Shown here piece after piece: positions 7,684-17,339 of a stretch of 46,284 nucleotides of DNA. Under the pieces are notes generated by a model. That model saw only the letters and a program-made list of their open reading frames with translations. It made no database searches and had not been told where the DNA came from. The translations under genes were made by a program, and so were the position numbers. Each line of letters begins with the position of its first letter. Positions within the stretch are counted from its first letter, which is position 1. The DNA is from Candidatus Nitrosocosmicus sp. (GTDB lineage: Archaea; Thermoproteota; Nitrososphaeria; Nitrososphaerales; Nitrososphaeraceae), in the NCBI GenBank assembly GCA_031177355.1, contig JAPSGR010000013.1, positions 1 to 46,284 of the forward strand, written 5' to 3'.

Positions 7684-8658
7684 TTGAATGTCATAGTCGT
7701 TTCACACGAATCGGATGTTGATGGAGTTTTTTCTGCTTCAATTGCTTTGATGAGATTCCCCCAATCAAAGGTTTTTTTCACATCGTATGGAAAAGAGAAC
7801 TTTGTTAGAATATCAGATTTAATTTATAGAGAGGTTATCGAAAAATCTAGTCCGGGTATTGTTATCTTTTGTGATCTTGGTTTAAATGAAGACATGGTGT
7901 CGTTAATCGCTGAATTATTTGAGTTTCTAAGGTCCAATTCATGGTCGATCATATGGATCGATCATCATCCGTGGTCTTTAAAGGCTTTAAATATATTTGG
8001 TGACAATGAAGACAGAAATAAAAAAGTAATTTTGGACAAATCGGGAAATAAATGTGCATCAGAGTTGATTTTTGAGCATTTGTTAAACAACAATGATAAG
8101 GCGAAATATTTGGCATCACTAGCACATACTTCAGATTTCTTATTGAAGGACCAGTTTTTGCCTCCTTTACCAGAACTTATTGTATATTATAAAACAACTC
8201 CAAACTTTTATAGTAGACTTGCAAAACTTTGTTCCAAGATTTCTGAGGGAATATTATGGGATACTGAAATGCAAGCAGATTACAGGATATACACTGGACT
8301 TAGGGATCAAGCAAAACGCGACTCATGGAAAAAACTACAAGAGAAAGTATTAGAGAATGGTATAAAGATGGCTGTGGTGCCTACAGACCCATATATTCAA
8401 ACCAGTTTGTTCTCACAAGAAATATTTCAGGAAACCGATTTAGATGTTGTTTTTTTTCTAACAAAAGAGGGAAAGGTCAGTATACGTCGAAGCAATTCTA
8501 ACTTAAATTGCAATGAAATTGCGGCCGAACTTTTAGAAGGCGGTGGGCACGCCTATGCGGCAGGAGGAAAAATAAGATCTGATCCGCTTAATCTCAATGA
8601 AGCAGTTAATGAACTTGAGGATGCAGTTAAAAACTCTTTGAAAAAGAAATCGCAATAA
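7684..8658 (+). CDS. DHH-family phosphoesterase
   Basis: A 324-residue DHH/DHHA1 phosphoesterase. The metal-binding motifs are visible: SHESDVDGVFSA at residues 7-18, IVIFCDLGLNED near 59-70, the DHH triplet in WIDHHPW at 93-95, and the C-terminal DHHA1 glycine-rich motif GGGHAYAAGGKI near 286-297. Relatives include RecJ/GAN exonucleases, nanoRNases (NrnA) and cyclic-dinucleotide phosphodiesterases; this compact form without OB or zinc domains could be an oligonucleotide or nucleotide phosphatase. The start is TTG 7684. The gene is convergent with rps10, eight bases apart. Confidence 0.88.
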   Translation: MNVIVVSHESDVDGVFSASIALMRFPQSKVFFTSYGKENFVRISDLIYREVIEKSSPGIVIFCDLGLNEDMVSLIAELFEFLRSNSWSIIWIDHHPWSLKALNIFGDNEDRNKKVILDKSGNKCASELIFEHLLNNNDKAKYLASLAHTSDFLLKDQFLPPLPELIVYYKTTPNFYSRLAKLCSKISEGILWDTEMQADYRIYTGLRDQAKRDSWKKLQEKVLENGIKMAVVPTDPYIQTSLFSQEIFQETDLDVVFFLTKEGKVSIRRSNSNLNCNEIAAELLEGGGHAYAAGGKIRSDPLNLNEAVNELEDAVKNSLKKKSQ

Positions 8659-8666
8659 ATGAAAAT

Positions 8667-8978
8667 TTATTGTGTTAATGAAACCTCAATATATACATCT
8701 TCGGGTATCTTGAGACGCATCAACTGTCTAATTGATCGGTCATCTGCGCCTAAATCAATCACACGCCTATGTACTCTAAGTTCATATTTGTCCCAAGTAT
8801 TTGTGCCCTGACCACAAGGCGACTTTCTGGTAACTACCCTCATCTTTTTAGTAGGTAGAGGATGTGGTCCCTTCAGTCTTATGCCGTTTTTTTCTCCAAT
8901 ATCTTTAATCTCTGTACAAACATTCTCTAAAGTAAGCAAGTTTGTACTCGTTAGCTTGATTCGTGCTTCTTGGGGCAT
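8667..8978 (-). CDS. rps10: Small-subunit ribosomal protein uS10
   Basis: A 103-residue archaeal uS10 (S20e type), a component of the 30S head. Recognised by ARIKLTSTNLLTLENVC at the N-terminus, GPHPLPTKKMRVVTRKSPCGQGTNTWDKYELRVHRRVIDL in the centre (the extended loop that enters the subunit), and IPEDVYIEVSL at the end. It starts 12 bases after the EF-1A stop, preserving the ancient EF-1A/S10 linkage of the str operon, and is presumably co-transcribed with it. Confidence 0.97.
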   Translation of the reverse strand: MPQEARIKLTSTNLLTLENVCTEIKDIGEKNGIRLKGPHPLPTKKMRVVTRKSPCGQGTNTWDKYELRVHRRVIDLGADDRSIRQLMRLKIPEDVYIEVSLTQ

Positions 8979-8990
8979 TTGTAGTCACTT

Positions 8991-10304
8991 TCACTTTTTA
9001 TTTGGATCGTATTTTTCGGTGATATTCTTTACGATTCCTGCTGCTATTGTAGTTCCCATGTCTCTTAATGCAAATCTGCCTATTTCTGGAAATTCTTTAA
9101 AAGTTTCTATGGCTAGTGGTCTTACTGGTCGAATTTTTACGATTGCAGCATCTCCTGTTTTTAAAAACTTGGGTTTTTCCTCAACTATTCCCCCAGTTTT
9201 TGGATCTATTTTCGCGACAAAGTCTGAAATTGTAGCAGCAACTTGAGCTGTATGTGCATGGAGTACAGGAGTATATCCAGGAGCCATGGCAGTTGGATGA
9301 TGTATTACAATTATCTGAGCCTCAAATTCCTTTGCAACACTAGGCGGACTATCAATATTTCCTATGATATCACCTCTGTGAATGGCCTTTTTGTCTACAC
9401 CTCTGAGATTGAATCCAATATTATCTCCTGCCTCAGCGTAATCCATTTGAGTATGATGAGTTTCAATAGATTTGATCTCACCAGGAACACCAGATGGCAT
9501 TACTATTACTTTTTCATTTGTTTTCATTTTACCTGTTTCAACTCTCCCTACAGGCACAGTTCCGACACCAGTAATAGTATAGACATCTTGTACAGGTATT
9601 CTTAAAGGCTTGTTAATCGGTTTCTCTGGAGGAGTAAAAGCATCCAAGGCGTCAGCCAAAGTTGGACCTTTATACCAAGGCATATTTTCGGACTTTTTAA
9701 CTAAATTGTCACCCTTCCAGGCCGATACAGGTATGAAGCTCACTTTAGATGTATTATATCCGACCATCTTTAACATCTTTTCTACAATCTCTTTGACCTC
9801 ATTATATCTTGCTTCTGCATACCCGACGTCATCCATCTTGTTCAAAGCAACCACAATTTGTCCAACTCCTAGTGTTCTTGATAAAAATGCGTGTTCCCTT
9901 GCTTGACCTCCAGGTTCTGTAGCGGCCTCAGTTTCACCGGGTTTAACAGAAACTACAAGGATTGATGCATCAGCTTCCGAAGCTCCGGTAATCATGTTTT
10001 TAATAAAGTCTCTATGACCTGGGGCATCGATTAATGTATAAAAGAATTTAGGGGTTTCAAATTTTTGGAATGCCAAATCGATTGTAATACCTCTTTCTCT
10101 TTCATCCTTAATGCTATCTAGAACCCAGGCGTACTTGAAAGTATCACCCTTACCAGTTGCTTCAGATTCTTTTGCAAAAGAATCAATTGTTCTTTGATCA
10201 ATGACACCTAAATCTACCATTAAATGACCAACGGTAGTTGATTTACCATTATCAACATGTCCTGTAACCACCAAATTCATATGTGGTTTTTTACTTGCGC
10301 TCAT
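8991..10304 (-). CDS. tuf: Translation elongation factor EF-1 alpha
   Basis: aEF1A delivers aminoacyl-tRNA to the ribosome as a GTP complex. In the 437-residue protein the G1 loop GHVDNGKST is at residues 15-23, switch regions contain DERERGITID, G3 is DAPGHRDF near 94-101, and G4 is NKMD near 154. Domains II and III follow (IPVQDVYTITGVGTVPVGRVETG; HAHTAQVAATI). ATG 10304 matches the family start. It is first gene of the tuf-rps10 pair; a 254-base AT-rich upstream region holds its promoter. Its exchange factor EF-1B is encoded at 31913-32194. Confidence 0.98.
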   Translation of the reverse strand: MSASKKPHMNLVVTGHVDNGKSTTVGHLMVDLGVIDQRTIDSFAKESEATGKGDTFKYAWVLDSIKDERERGITIDLAFQKFETPKFFYTLIDAPGHRDFIKNMITGASEADASILVVSVKPGETEAATEPGGQAREHAFLSRTLGVGQIVVALNKMDDVGYAEARYNEVKEIVEKMLKMVGYNTSKVSFIPVSAWKGDNLVKKSENMPWYKGPTLADALDAFTPPEKPINKPLRIPVQDVYTITGVGTVPVGRVETGKMKTNEKVIVMPSGVPGEIKSIETHHTQMDYAEAGDNIGFNLRGVDKKAIHRGDIIGNIDSPPSVAKEFEAQIIVIHHPTAMAPGYTPVLHAHTAQVAATISDFVAKIDPKTGGIVEEKPKFLKTGDAAIVKIRPVRPLAIETFKEFPEIGRFALRDMGTTIAAGIVKNITEKYDPNKK

Positions 10305-10558
10305 AGAAGATAAAAATCCATCAGGGGTTTATTTGTATTTCGTTATCTTCTTTTTAATAACGTTTTATAACAGACTTAATCGGTCAAAAAAGGACTTGTA
10401 GGGAGGGTTTAAGACTATTCATCAAAATGACGGTTATATTCTATCGACATATTTTTGCTAATTATTCAATATCGTAAGAATAACATATCGGGGATGTTAG
10501 ATTTAACCAATCAGGATTTATCGCCTCAAAGTGCTCCAGATCTGCACAGACCTCATTA

Positions 10559-10903
10559 CTAACTTCTATTGTAAAGGTCTTCTATCCTTACAATATCTGA
10601 TTCCTCAAAATCGCCCAAGGAAATCTCCAACACTGTAGATGGAGTTTCTAGACTTGATACTCTATGCCTTGCACTTTTTGGTATATAAATAGTGTCACCT
10701 TCATGTAAAATCTTTTTTTCATTATCGAGTTCCACTGAAATAGTACCTTTAATTATTTTCCACCATTCTTCTCTTTTGTGGTGATATTGTAGACTCGTTT
10801 GAGAATTTGGAGTCAAATATAGTAATTTTACAGTGCATTTTTGGTTTTCAACAAACTTTTCAAACCAACCCCAGGGACGTTCTTCTGTATAAACATCTAT
10901 CAT
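10559..10903 (-). CDS. Cupin protein, mannose-6-phosphate isomerase type II-like
   Basis: A 114-residue single-cupin protein closely resembling the C-terminal isomerase domain of bifunctional ManC/AlgA enzymes. It begins with the typical ERPWGWFE (residues 8-15), contains metal-ligand candidates His41, His42, Glu46 and His80 (YHHKREEWW; SARHRVS), and the motifs KGTISVEL and LHEGDTIYIPKSARH. Such stand-alone domains isomerise phosphomannose or bind related sugars for glycan synthesis. The gene is monocistronic; no nucleotidyltransferase partner is nearby. Fold certain, substrate inferred. Confidence 0.85.
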   Translation of the reverse strand: MIDVYTEERPWGWFEKFVENQKCTVKLLYLTPNSQTSLQYHHKREEWWKIIKGTISVELDNEKKILHEGDTIYIPKSARHRVSSLETPSTVLEISLGDFEESDIVRIEDLYNRS

Positions 10904-11084
10904 TATAACTATTAGTATGATTTATCAACCTATTTAAAATTACACAGATTTTATATAATTTTTTCTAGTATTGTCAAAAATATATAAACTTCGATTTAGT
11001 TTAATTTCGCTGAATACCTATACAGATTTCATAATGTAAAAGCACGACTATTTTTCGGATAATATCGTTAATATGATAAACAAA

Positions 11085-11492
11085 TTATCTGTTTGATACT
11101 AGGGCGTCATCTAATGTATTGAAGCATTGCATAAATAAATTATTGCTGCGTTCATATATCCATTGTGCAAAAACGTCGAAAGTAAAAACCCTCTGGTGCT
11201 GAACAGCTATTGGAACATAACCCCCAAATGTAATAACCTGTATTACAACAAAATCTTCATTAACAATTGCCAATTCCTGTTCACCATAATCGCTTTCTTC
11301 ATCTAATAATCTCGTATACAATATAACTGGTTTACCAGTCTCAGCCACGCTATGAGAAAGATCCTGCAGTTTGTCTTTGAAATTATTAATTATGCAGCTT
11401 TCAAATGACAATTGTGTACTTTCTTGGAGACCGGGAACCTTTTTCAAGTACAATAAAATCATCATACAGAATTTATCTACATTAAAGATCAT
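11085..11492 (-). CDS. Hypothetical protein, 135 aa
   Basis: A 135-residue protein with no motif I recognise. The N-terminal third is helical and hydrophobic (FCMMILLYLKKVPGL), the middle forms probable beta-strands (KPVILYTRLL, LAIVNEDFVVIQVI), and the end is helical. It does not look like a secreted or membrane protein. ATG 11492 is used. An inverted repeat lies 27-90 bases upstream of the start (11519-11582), suggesting specific transcriptional control. The gene stands alone on the minus strand. Confidence 0.6.
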   Translation of the reverse strand: MIFNVDKFCMMILLYLKKVPGLQESTQLSFESCIINNFKDKLQDLSHSVAETGKPVILYTRLLDEESDYGEQELAIVNEDFVVIQVITFGGYVPIAVQHQRVFTFDVFAQWIYERSNNLFMQCFNTLDDALVSNR

Positions 11493-11807
11493 TACATTTG
11501 ACTTTTTAACTAATGTTTGTTAATCACCATTTCGTGTTGAAAGAATATTAGTTAGATGGATTAATTGTTAAATGGTGATAACGGGTTACTTTAAATCCGA
11601 AATTTATTTCTATCTTTGATAATCTTCTCACTTCAGCTTTTGCCTGGGAAATATAGGTGATTTTTGTATTTTAGAGATTTATACTCTTAAGGGTTATTAT
11701 TACCAAGATAATATATAACTGCGAATGGTTTAGGTTTTAGTGTCAACTCCAACTTATTTCTCCGTCTAATAAAGGACCAAAGAAGACCACCGATCAAATA
11801 AAATAAA
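11493..11807. other. Intergenic region, 315 bases
   Basis: Apart from the inverted repeat at 11519-11582 I see no gene, tRNA or strong hairpin. The right part holds the untranslated region beyond ileS; the left part is the promoter region of the unknown minus-strand gene. Confidence 0.6.
11519..11582. promoter_or_regulatory. Inverted repeat upstream of the 11085-11492 gene
   Basis: The left arm GTTAATCACCATTT (11519-11532) and right arm AAATGGTGATAAC (11570-11582) are reverse complements except for one extra A in the left arm. They are separated by 37 bases. The position, within 100 bases upstream of a start codon, fits a two-half-site operator for a dimeric regulator; a stem in RNA is less likely because of the long loop. 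Confidence 0.45.
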
Positions 11808-14800
11808 TTAATGAATATAAATACTAATTTCCTTTCCATCGAGGTCTATTTGTTTAGACCTATACTCCTTCTCAGTAATCTCGATAGGAAATTCGATATT
11901 TCTAACGCGCACTAGATTTCTCAGATCTGCTTCAAATTTTTGTATTTTGGTTATGTCATCTTTACTAAAATTGGAAATATAAGCAGTATTCAGAATTTTG
12001 GTAGGAGAATAACCTAATTCCTTCCTTAATTGTTGTATATTACGTGCCAAATCTTTGATTAATCCTTTTACTATTAGATCTTCGTTTCGATTGGTATTGA
12101 GTATCAAAATCAAATTACCCCTTTCTATTGCCGAATATCCATCAATTGGATCAAAATGAATATTCACATCCTCTAAAGAAATCTTTGCGAACTTTCCACT
12201 GGTATATTCTAAGTCAATAAAACCTGAAGTTTGTAATTGCTCCAGCACCAATAACTTATCTAGCTGTTCAAATTTGTCGATAACCAGGCCGATATCGCCT
12301 TTCACCTCCTTTGCCACAGTCTTTCTGTTTATGGTTATACCAGGATGTATAGGAGCTTTGTTCTTTACTAGGTCATTCAATTTGGTTACATCATTTGTCC
12401 ATTTTATTTCATTTACAATAATATTCTCTATATTCATTTGATCTTGTAAAAGTTCTAGAACTCCTTCCATGTTGAGAAAGTCAATGTTATCGCTGAAAAT
12501 ATTGATCGATTCCAAAGGCCATCTCCTTTTTAACTTGAGTTTATTTCTTAACGAAAATGACATTGATGTTATTTCTTTAATTTTGTCAAAAGCTAGTTCA
12601 ATTTTATCGTCAGAAACTTTTTTCAAATAATCTATATTTAGTGATCTATCCATCAGTATTGAATCAGTACGCTTAAAACATGTCTGATACATATACTCAG
12701 TAACGAAAGGACATATTGGATGCAATAAAATATCTAATGCAAATAAACAACTTGATAATATTCTGTATACTGTAAATCTACGGTCTCTATTTTCTAAATC
12801 ATCACTCCAAAGATCGTATCTTATTAGAGGCACATAAGTTTGACTCAAGGAGTTTATAATAAAATCTTCTATCGTATGTGACGCCTCGTGAAATCTGCAA
12901 CCATCTAGGAGAACGTTCACTTGCATGATTAACTTATTCAATTTTGTTAAAATCCAGACGTCTTGACTCTTTAATGATTTTCTGTCTATATCGAGTGCGG
13001 TTTTTTCACTTAACTCTACGTATTGAAACGTATCGTATGACGCATTCTGTTTATAATAGACATGAAGATAATATAATGTGCTCAATACTTGATAGGGTCT
13101 GGATATCATTTCTTTAGTGTCAAAGTTTAACGGTTCAATTGGTGACGATTTCCACATAAAGTAAAACCTGACAAGGTCAACTGGATTATCCTTCAGCAAA
13201 GAATAGGCGTCTACAACATTTCCTAAACTCTTACTCATCTTATTGCCTTTTTCGTCTAAAACATGACCAGTAAATAAGAACGATTTAAATGGAGATCGTG
13301 AAGTATCATGCAAAATCATATTTAACATCAATAAAGTATATGCCCACCCTCTAGTTTGATCAATTCCCTCTGTAAGAAAAGTCGCTGGTATCAAATGTTC
13401 AAATTCTTCATTAGACAAAGAAGAATAAGGTGCACTGCCACTATTATGCCAAGTATCTAATACGAATGATTCACGAATCATTTCTCCATGACAATTTAAG
13501 CATTCAATCTGAATTTTGTCAATCCATGGCCGGTGTAACTCAAAATTCGGTCCATTAGGGAGGTAAGAAGCTCTTTGAATAATGTCGTTTCTAGAAAACA
13601 ACCCCTCAGTAGCGGAACAGCTTTTGCACTTCCAAATTGGTAAGGGGGTCCCCCAAACCCTTTCTCTTGATATGCACCATGGAACTTTTTCTTTTATAAT
13701 TTCAAGGAATCGATTTTTTGGTGGATCATAAAAATATTCAACATTAGATGCTGCTTCTAAAGGTCTATCGCCTAATTTATCTATCATGTAAAAATATTCT
13801 TTCCTAGCAAACCAAATTATTTTATGATGAGATCTCCAACATGTTGGATACTTATGTACGAGTTTGCCAATTTTAATAACAGAATTAGTTAATCTCATAT
13901 CCTCGACCACTTCCATGTCAATATCTCTTACAAACTTGTTTTGATACTTGCCTGCCTCTTCTGTAAAGAATGCTCTATCATCTATTGGAACAAAAATGGG
14001 TAACCCTCTCCTTGTGGCTATTTCAAAATCCTCCTCTCCATTAGCAGGAGATAAATGCACAATTCCGCTACCCGTTGTAAAATCAACAAAATCTTCAGCA
14101 ACGACATAATGTATTTTATTAGTTGAAGAAAGATTACTTAACCCAGGTATGTTACTTAAAAGTGGATGGATGTAACGTTGCCCTTCCAATTCTTCTCCTG
14201 TGAAAGTATCAATTATATTATATTCCTTTATTTTTAATTCATTCATTAATGCTTCAAGTCTGTCTTCGGATATAATCCAACTTTCCGTTAAACTATCATA
14301 GTTTACATTAACTTTCAAATATTTTGCTTTGGGATTAATGCCTACTAACTCATCAGTGATAAGGGTAAAAGGCATAGTAGTCCACACGACGAGATAAGTA
14401 TCACTTTTTTCGAGCTTTACCTTGTAGTAGAAAGATGGATCCTCTACCAGTTCATAACTTTGGTTGATCTCTGCATTACTAAGCGAAGTCTGACACGAAG
14501 GGCAATATGCTACAACTCTAAACCATTCTTTAAGAACTCCATCCTCAAAGGCTTTTTTTATGTATGTCCATTCTCTCTCTATGTATAGGTCCTTGTAAGT
14601 CCAGTATGCATTCTTATAATCAAAAGACATTCCAATTTGGTGATCTACTTCTAGCCACTTCTTGTTGTATTCAACAATTATTTTTTTACAGGTCTCCACA
14701 ATTGTTTCAATTCCCACTTTATTCAGATTCTCAGATTTATTACCGTGCAGCCCCAATATTTTTTCTGCTTGTAGTTCAACAGGCAGTCCCTGACAATCCC

Positions 14801-15059
14801 AACCTGCACGAAAGATAATCTTCTTTCTTTGTAGGACCGATTTTCTGTACCAAAGATCTTTTATTATTCTGCCTCTAATATGACCTAGGTGTGGCTCGCC
14901 ATTCATTGTTGGTGGTCCTTCAATAAAGCCTATAGTTGTCGAAAAATTATCTTGATTAGCGATAAAATCCTTTATTTTATTCTCAATTTTAGTATCATTA
15001 TAGTAGTTTTTAATCTTGTTTTCGATCTCTTTTAGGTCCAACTTACCCCCTAAATTCAT
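11808..15059 (-). CDS. ileS: Isoleucyl-tRNA synthetase
   Basis: A 1083-residue class I synthetase that charges tRNA-Ile. The HIGH-type motif is PHLGHIRGR near residues 57-65 and KMSKS is intact in NKMSKSLGNV near residue 606. The CP1 editing domain contains VVWTTMPFTLITDELVGINP, with the related ASRs' conserved GSGIVHLSPANGEEDFE. Zinc-ribbon Cys pairs occur in CKSCSATEG and CLNCHGEM. The archaeal/eukaryal-type C-terminal anticodon region follows. Length is normal and ATG 15059 fits. It is monocistronic, divergent from ppa. Its likely substrate tRNA-Ile(GAT) lies at 23282. Confidence 0.97.
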   Translation of the reverse strand: MNLGGKLDLKEIENKIKNYYNDTKIENKIKDFIANQDNFSTTIGFIEGPPTMNGEPHLGHIRGRIIKDLWYRKSVLQRKKIIFRAGWDCQGLPVELQAEKILGLHGNKSENLNKVGIETIVETCKKIIVEYNKKWLEVDHQIGMSFDYKNAYWTYKDLYIEREWTYIKKAFEDGVLKEWFRVVAYCPSCQTSLSNAEINQSYELVEDPSFYYKVKLEKSDTYLVVWTTMPFTLITDELVGINPKAKYLKVNVNYDSLTESWIISEDRLEALMNELKIKEYNIIDTFTGEELEGQRYIHPLLSNIPGLSNLSSTNKIHYVVAEDFVDFTTGSGIVHLSPANGEEDFEIATRRGLPIFVPIDDRAFFTEEAGKYQNKFVRDIDMEVVEDMRLTNSVIKIGKLVHKYPTCWRSHHKIIWFARKEYFYMIDKLGDRPLEAASNVEYFYDPPKNRFLEIIKEKVPWCISRERVWGTPLPIWKCKSCSATEGLFSRNDIIQRASYLPNGPNFELHRPWIDKIQIECLNCHGEMIRESFVLDTWHNSGSAPYSSLSNEEFEHLIPATFLTEGIDQTRGWAYTLLMLNMILHDTSRSPFKSFLFTGHVLDEKGNKMSKSLGNVVDAYSLLKDNPVDLVRFYFMWKSSPIEPLNFDTKEMISRPYQVLSTLYYLHVYYKQNASYDTFQYVELSEKTALDIDRKSLKSQDVWILTKLNKLIMQVNVLLDGCRFHEASHTIEDFIINSLSQTYVPLIRYDLWSDDLENRDRRFTVYRILSSCLFALDILLHPICPFVTEYMYQTCFKRTDSILMDRSLNIDYLKKVSDDKIELAFDKIKEITSMSFSLRNKLKLKRRWPLESINIFSDNIDFLNMEGVLELLQDQMNIENIIVNEIKWTNDVTKLNDLVKNKAPIHPGITINRKTVAKEVKGDIGLVIDKFEQLDKLLVLEQLQTSGFIDLEYTSGKFAKISLEDVNIHFDPIDGYSAIERGNLILILNTNRNEDLIVKGLIKDLARNIQQLRKELGYSPTKILNTAYISNFSKDDITKIQKFEADLRNLVRVRNIEFPIEITEKEYRSKQIDLDGKEISIYIH

Positions 15060-15298
15060 ATAACAAGTGAATCCATCTCAACAACCACTCTTATATTTTT
15101 GGAAAATGCAACCATTATTTTGTATTAATAAGTAAAGATGAAATAGTCGTAGAACAATACATAAAAGTCAAAATCAATCTAATTCGGGGCATAAAGTGTA
15201 GCCCGCATTGTAATTAATAGAATTGCTCGCTTTAAATTAAATTTATTTATATTTTAATTAAACATAAGATTATATTAAAAAAGTAAACCACATACATC

Positions 15299-15829
15299 AT
15301 GAATAGTTTTGACCAAATTGGTTCCGGTAAAAATCCCCCAGCCAACATTAACGTTGTTATCGAAATTCCACAAAATAGTAATATTAAGTACGAAGTGGAT
15401 GCTGAATCCGGAATTCTTTTCGTAGACAGAAAGTTGCATACATCAATGGTATATCCTTTTAACTATGGATTTATCCCCAATACTAGAGAAGAAGATGGAG
15501 ATCCAATTGATATCTTGGTAATGAGTAACGATGCTTTTTCTCCATTATCAGTTGTCAGGTCAAAGCCAATTGGTGTTTTAATCATGGAGGACGAAGAAGG
15601 ACAAGATTCCAAAATAATCGCAGTACCAAATGAAAAAGTCGATTATGACTATTCTAAGTTCACAGAAATAGATCAACTTGATAATAGAATACTTGACAAG
15701 ATAAAGCATTTCTTTGAGCATTACAAGGAGCTAGAAAAGGGAAAATTTGTAAAAGTGAGGGGATGGGAAAATAGTAAGTCAGCAGAACGAATTATAATAG
15801 AGGGGATAGAGAGATTCAGTAAGAAATAG
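15299..15829 (+). CDS. ppa: Inorganic pyrophosphatase (family I)
   Basis: A 176-residue cytoplasmic pyrophosphatase hydrolysing PPi released by synthetases and polymerases. The family signature is complete: VVIEIPQNSNIKYEVD, YPFNYGFIPNT, the metal-binding EEDGDPIDILVM (DxDPxD) near residues 63-74, IIAVPNEKVDYDYS and the terminal VRGWENSKSAERII. ATG 15299 lies 30-50 bases after strong AT-rich TATA-like sequence (ATTTATTTATATTTT near 15239-15253). It ends where convergent cdvC ends. Confidence 0.97.
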   Translation: MNSFDQIGSGKNPPANINVVIEIPQNSNIKYEVDAESGILFVDRKLHTSMVYPFNYGFIPNTREEDGDPIDILVMSNDAFSPLSVVRSKPIGVLIMEDEEGQDSKIIAVPNEKVDYDYSKFTEIDQLDNRILDKIKHFFEHYKELEKGKFVKVRGWENSKSAERIIIEGIERFSKK

Positions 15830-17152
15830 TCATAATGCCTTAAACTGTTCACTCCAACGCAAATAGGCCCGGATCATATCTGGGCTCACGCTTGGTTTTC
15901 TCACCTTAAACATTTCTTTAAAATCAGTCAAATTAAGTTCCCTAGGTAGTATAGTATCATCAGTTGGTTCTCCTTTTTCGAAGAGTTCGTTCACAACCTT
16001 TAGTTGTGCAGATTGACAAATATCTTTGATATCGCTTGCACTATAAGATTCAGAAAGTTTCGCTAGATCATCTACTTTGACGGAGGTATCTTGAGCTAAC
16101 TTCGCGGTATATTGCCTAAAAAGATTTTTACGTGATGCCATATCTGGAAGAGTAACATAAATACGCTTTTGAAATCGCCTCAAAAAGCCAGATTCCAAAC
16201 TCCACGGCTTATTTGTCGCACCAATCACATAAAGAAAAGAATCCTTTGATTTACCATTGACTCCATCCATTTCTGTCAAAAATTGGTTTTTTACTCGGAC
16301 TTCTCCCCCTACCTCTCCATTACGTGTGCCAAGTAGCGAATCAATTTCGTCAATAAACAATAAGATCGGGATTCGTTCCTTCTCATGAAGAGCTCTAGCA
16401 AACGTGAATAGCTTTGATATGTTCTTTTCTGCTTCACCTAACCATTTACTCATCATTGATGCTGCATCGATATTGATAAAATAGCCATGAATCTCGGCTG
16501 CGGCTGCGGCTGCTAGCAACGTTTTGCCACATCCAGGAGGTCCGAAAAGCAATATTCCACGGGGCCATCCCAAAGGAAATAAATCAGCCCTTTTTGTAGG
16601 ATATACTATAGATTCTCTAATTGCCCTCTTCGCATCTTCTAAACCAATTACTTCACTCCAAGTTACCTTAGGTTTTTCCTTTAGTATGAGATTTTCAAGC
16701 TCCTTACTTAATTCCTGGACTGTACTTGTATTTTGAGACTGCGGATTATCTCTCAAGGCATTTTTTATATTATGATTATTATTAACAGACGGGTTGTTTA
16801 TTTTGTGGGGGACTGTCGTGCTAATAAGTTTAGAATTAATAGAGGTTGAATGAGCACCATTTGCTAAAGGATCCTTTAAATCAGCGACAGAATAATTTGG
16901 CCTTCTGTCTTCTTCTAAAAGCCCGTTAGCCATTTGTATAGCCTTTATTCTGTTTTGATATGCACTTGCTCTTTCTAAATAAACTCTATTAAGCTTGTAT
17001 TCTGGATAAATCTGAACTAATTTTATTAATGCTTCGCTAGCTCGCTGGTATGAGTTAATTGCAGATGAATGTGACCCCTGAGAATCTAGCTTTATAGCTT
17101 CGGCTGCAAACTTACTTGCAGTATTCTCTAATTCCTGTGGTGCAAGTGTCAT
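15830..17152 (-). CDS. cdvC: Vps4-like AAA ATPase CdvC (MIT domain + AAA)
   Basis: A 440-residue homologue of Vps4, which disassembles ESCRT-III (CdvB) polymers during Cdv-based cell division. The N-terminal MIT three-helix domain spans about residues 5-75 (SKFAAEAIKLDSQGSHSSAI...), followed by an Asn/Ser-rich linker (about 80-150). The AAA module has Walker A GPPGCGKT at 204-211, Walker B ILLFIDEID at 263-271, sensor GATNKPW and Arg-finger segment FLRRFQKRI. A Vps4-type C-terminal helix follows (PSVSPDMIRAYLRWSEQF). cdvA and cdvB are not in this window, consistent with their scattering in Thaumarchaeota. ATG 17152. Confidence 0.93.
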   Translation of the reverse strand: MTLAPQELENTASKFAAEAIKLDSQGSHSSAINSYQRASEALIKLVQIYPEYKLNRVYLERASAYQNRIKAIQMANGLLEEDRRPNYSVADLKDPLANGAHSTSINSKLISTTVPHKINNPSVNNNHNIKNALRDNPQSQNTSTVQELSKELENLILKEKPKVTWSEVIGLEDAKRAIRESIVYPTKRADLFPLGWPRGILLFGPPGCGKTLLAAAAAAEIHGYFINIDAASMMSKWLGEAEKNISKLFTFARALHEKERIPILLFIDEIDSLLGTRNGEVGGEVRVKNQFLTEMDGVNGKSKDSFLYVIGATNKPWSLESGFLRRFQKRIYVTLPDMASRKNLFRQYTAKLAQDTSVKVDDLAKLSESYSASDIKDICQSAQLKVVNELFEKGEPTDDTILPRELNLTDFKEMFKVRKPSVSPDMIRAYLRWSEQFKAL

Positions 17153-17339
17153 AGTACTGTGTTCTCAATTATGATTGTGAGAATGTTTGAAAGAACACAA
17201 AGTAAATAGATTTCATCCAAAGGATAAAAAAATATAGACCTATTCGCGAACACACAATGAAAATACTTTCTTTTTTTTTAATTAATAATTGAAAAATATT
17301 GACTATGACACTTACTACCCCGCCAAGTAAGGTACCCCA

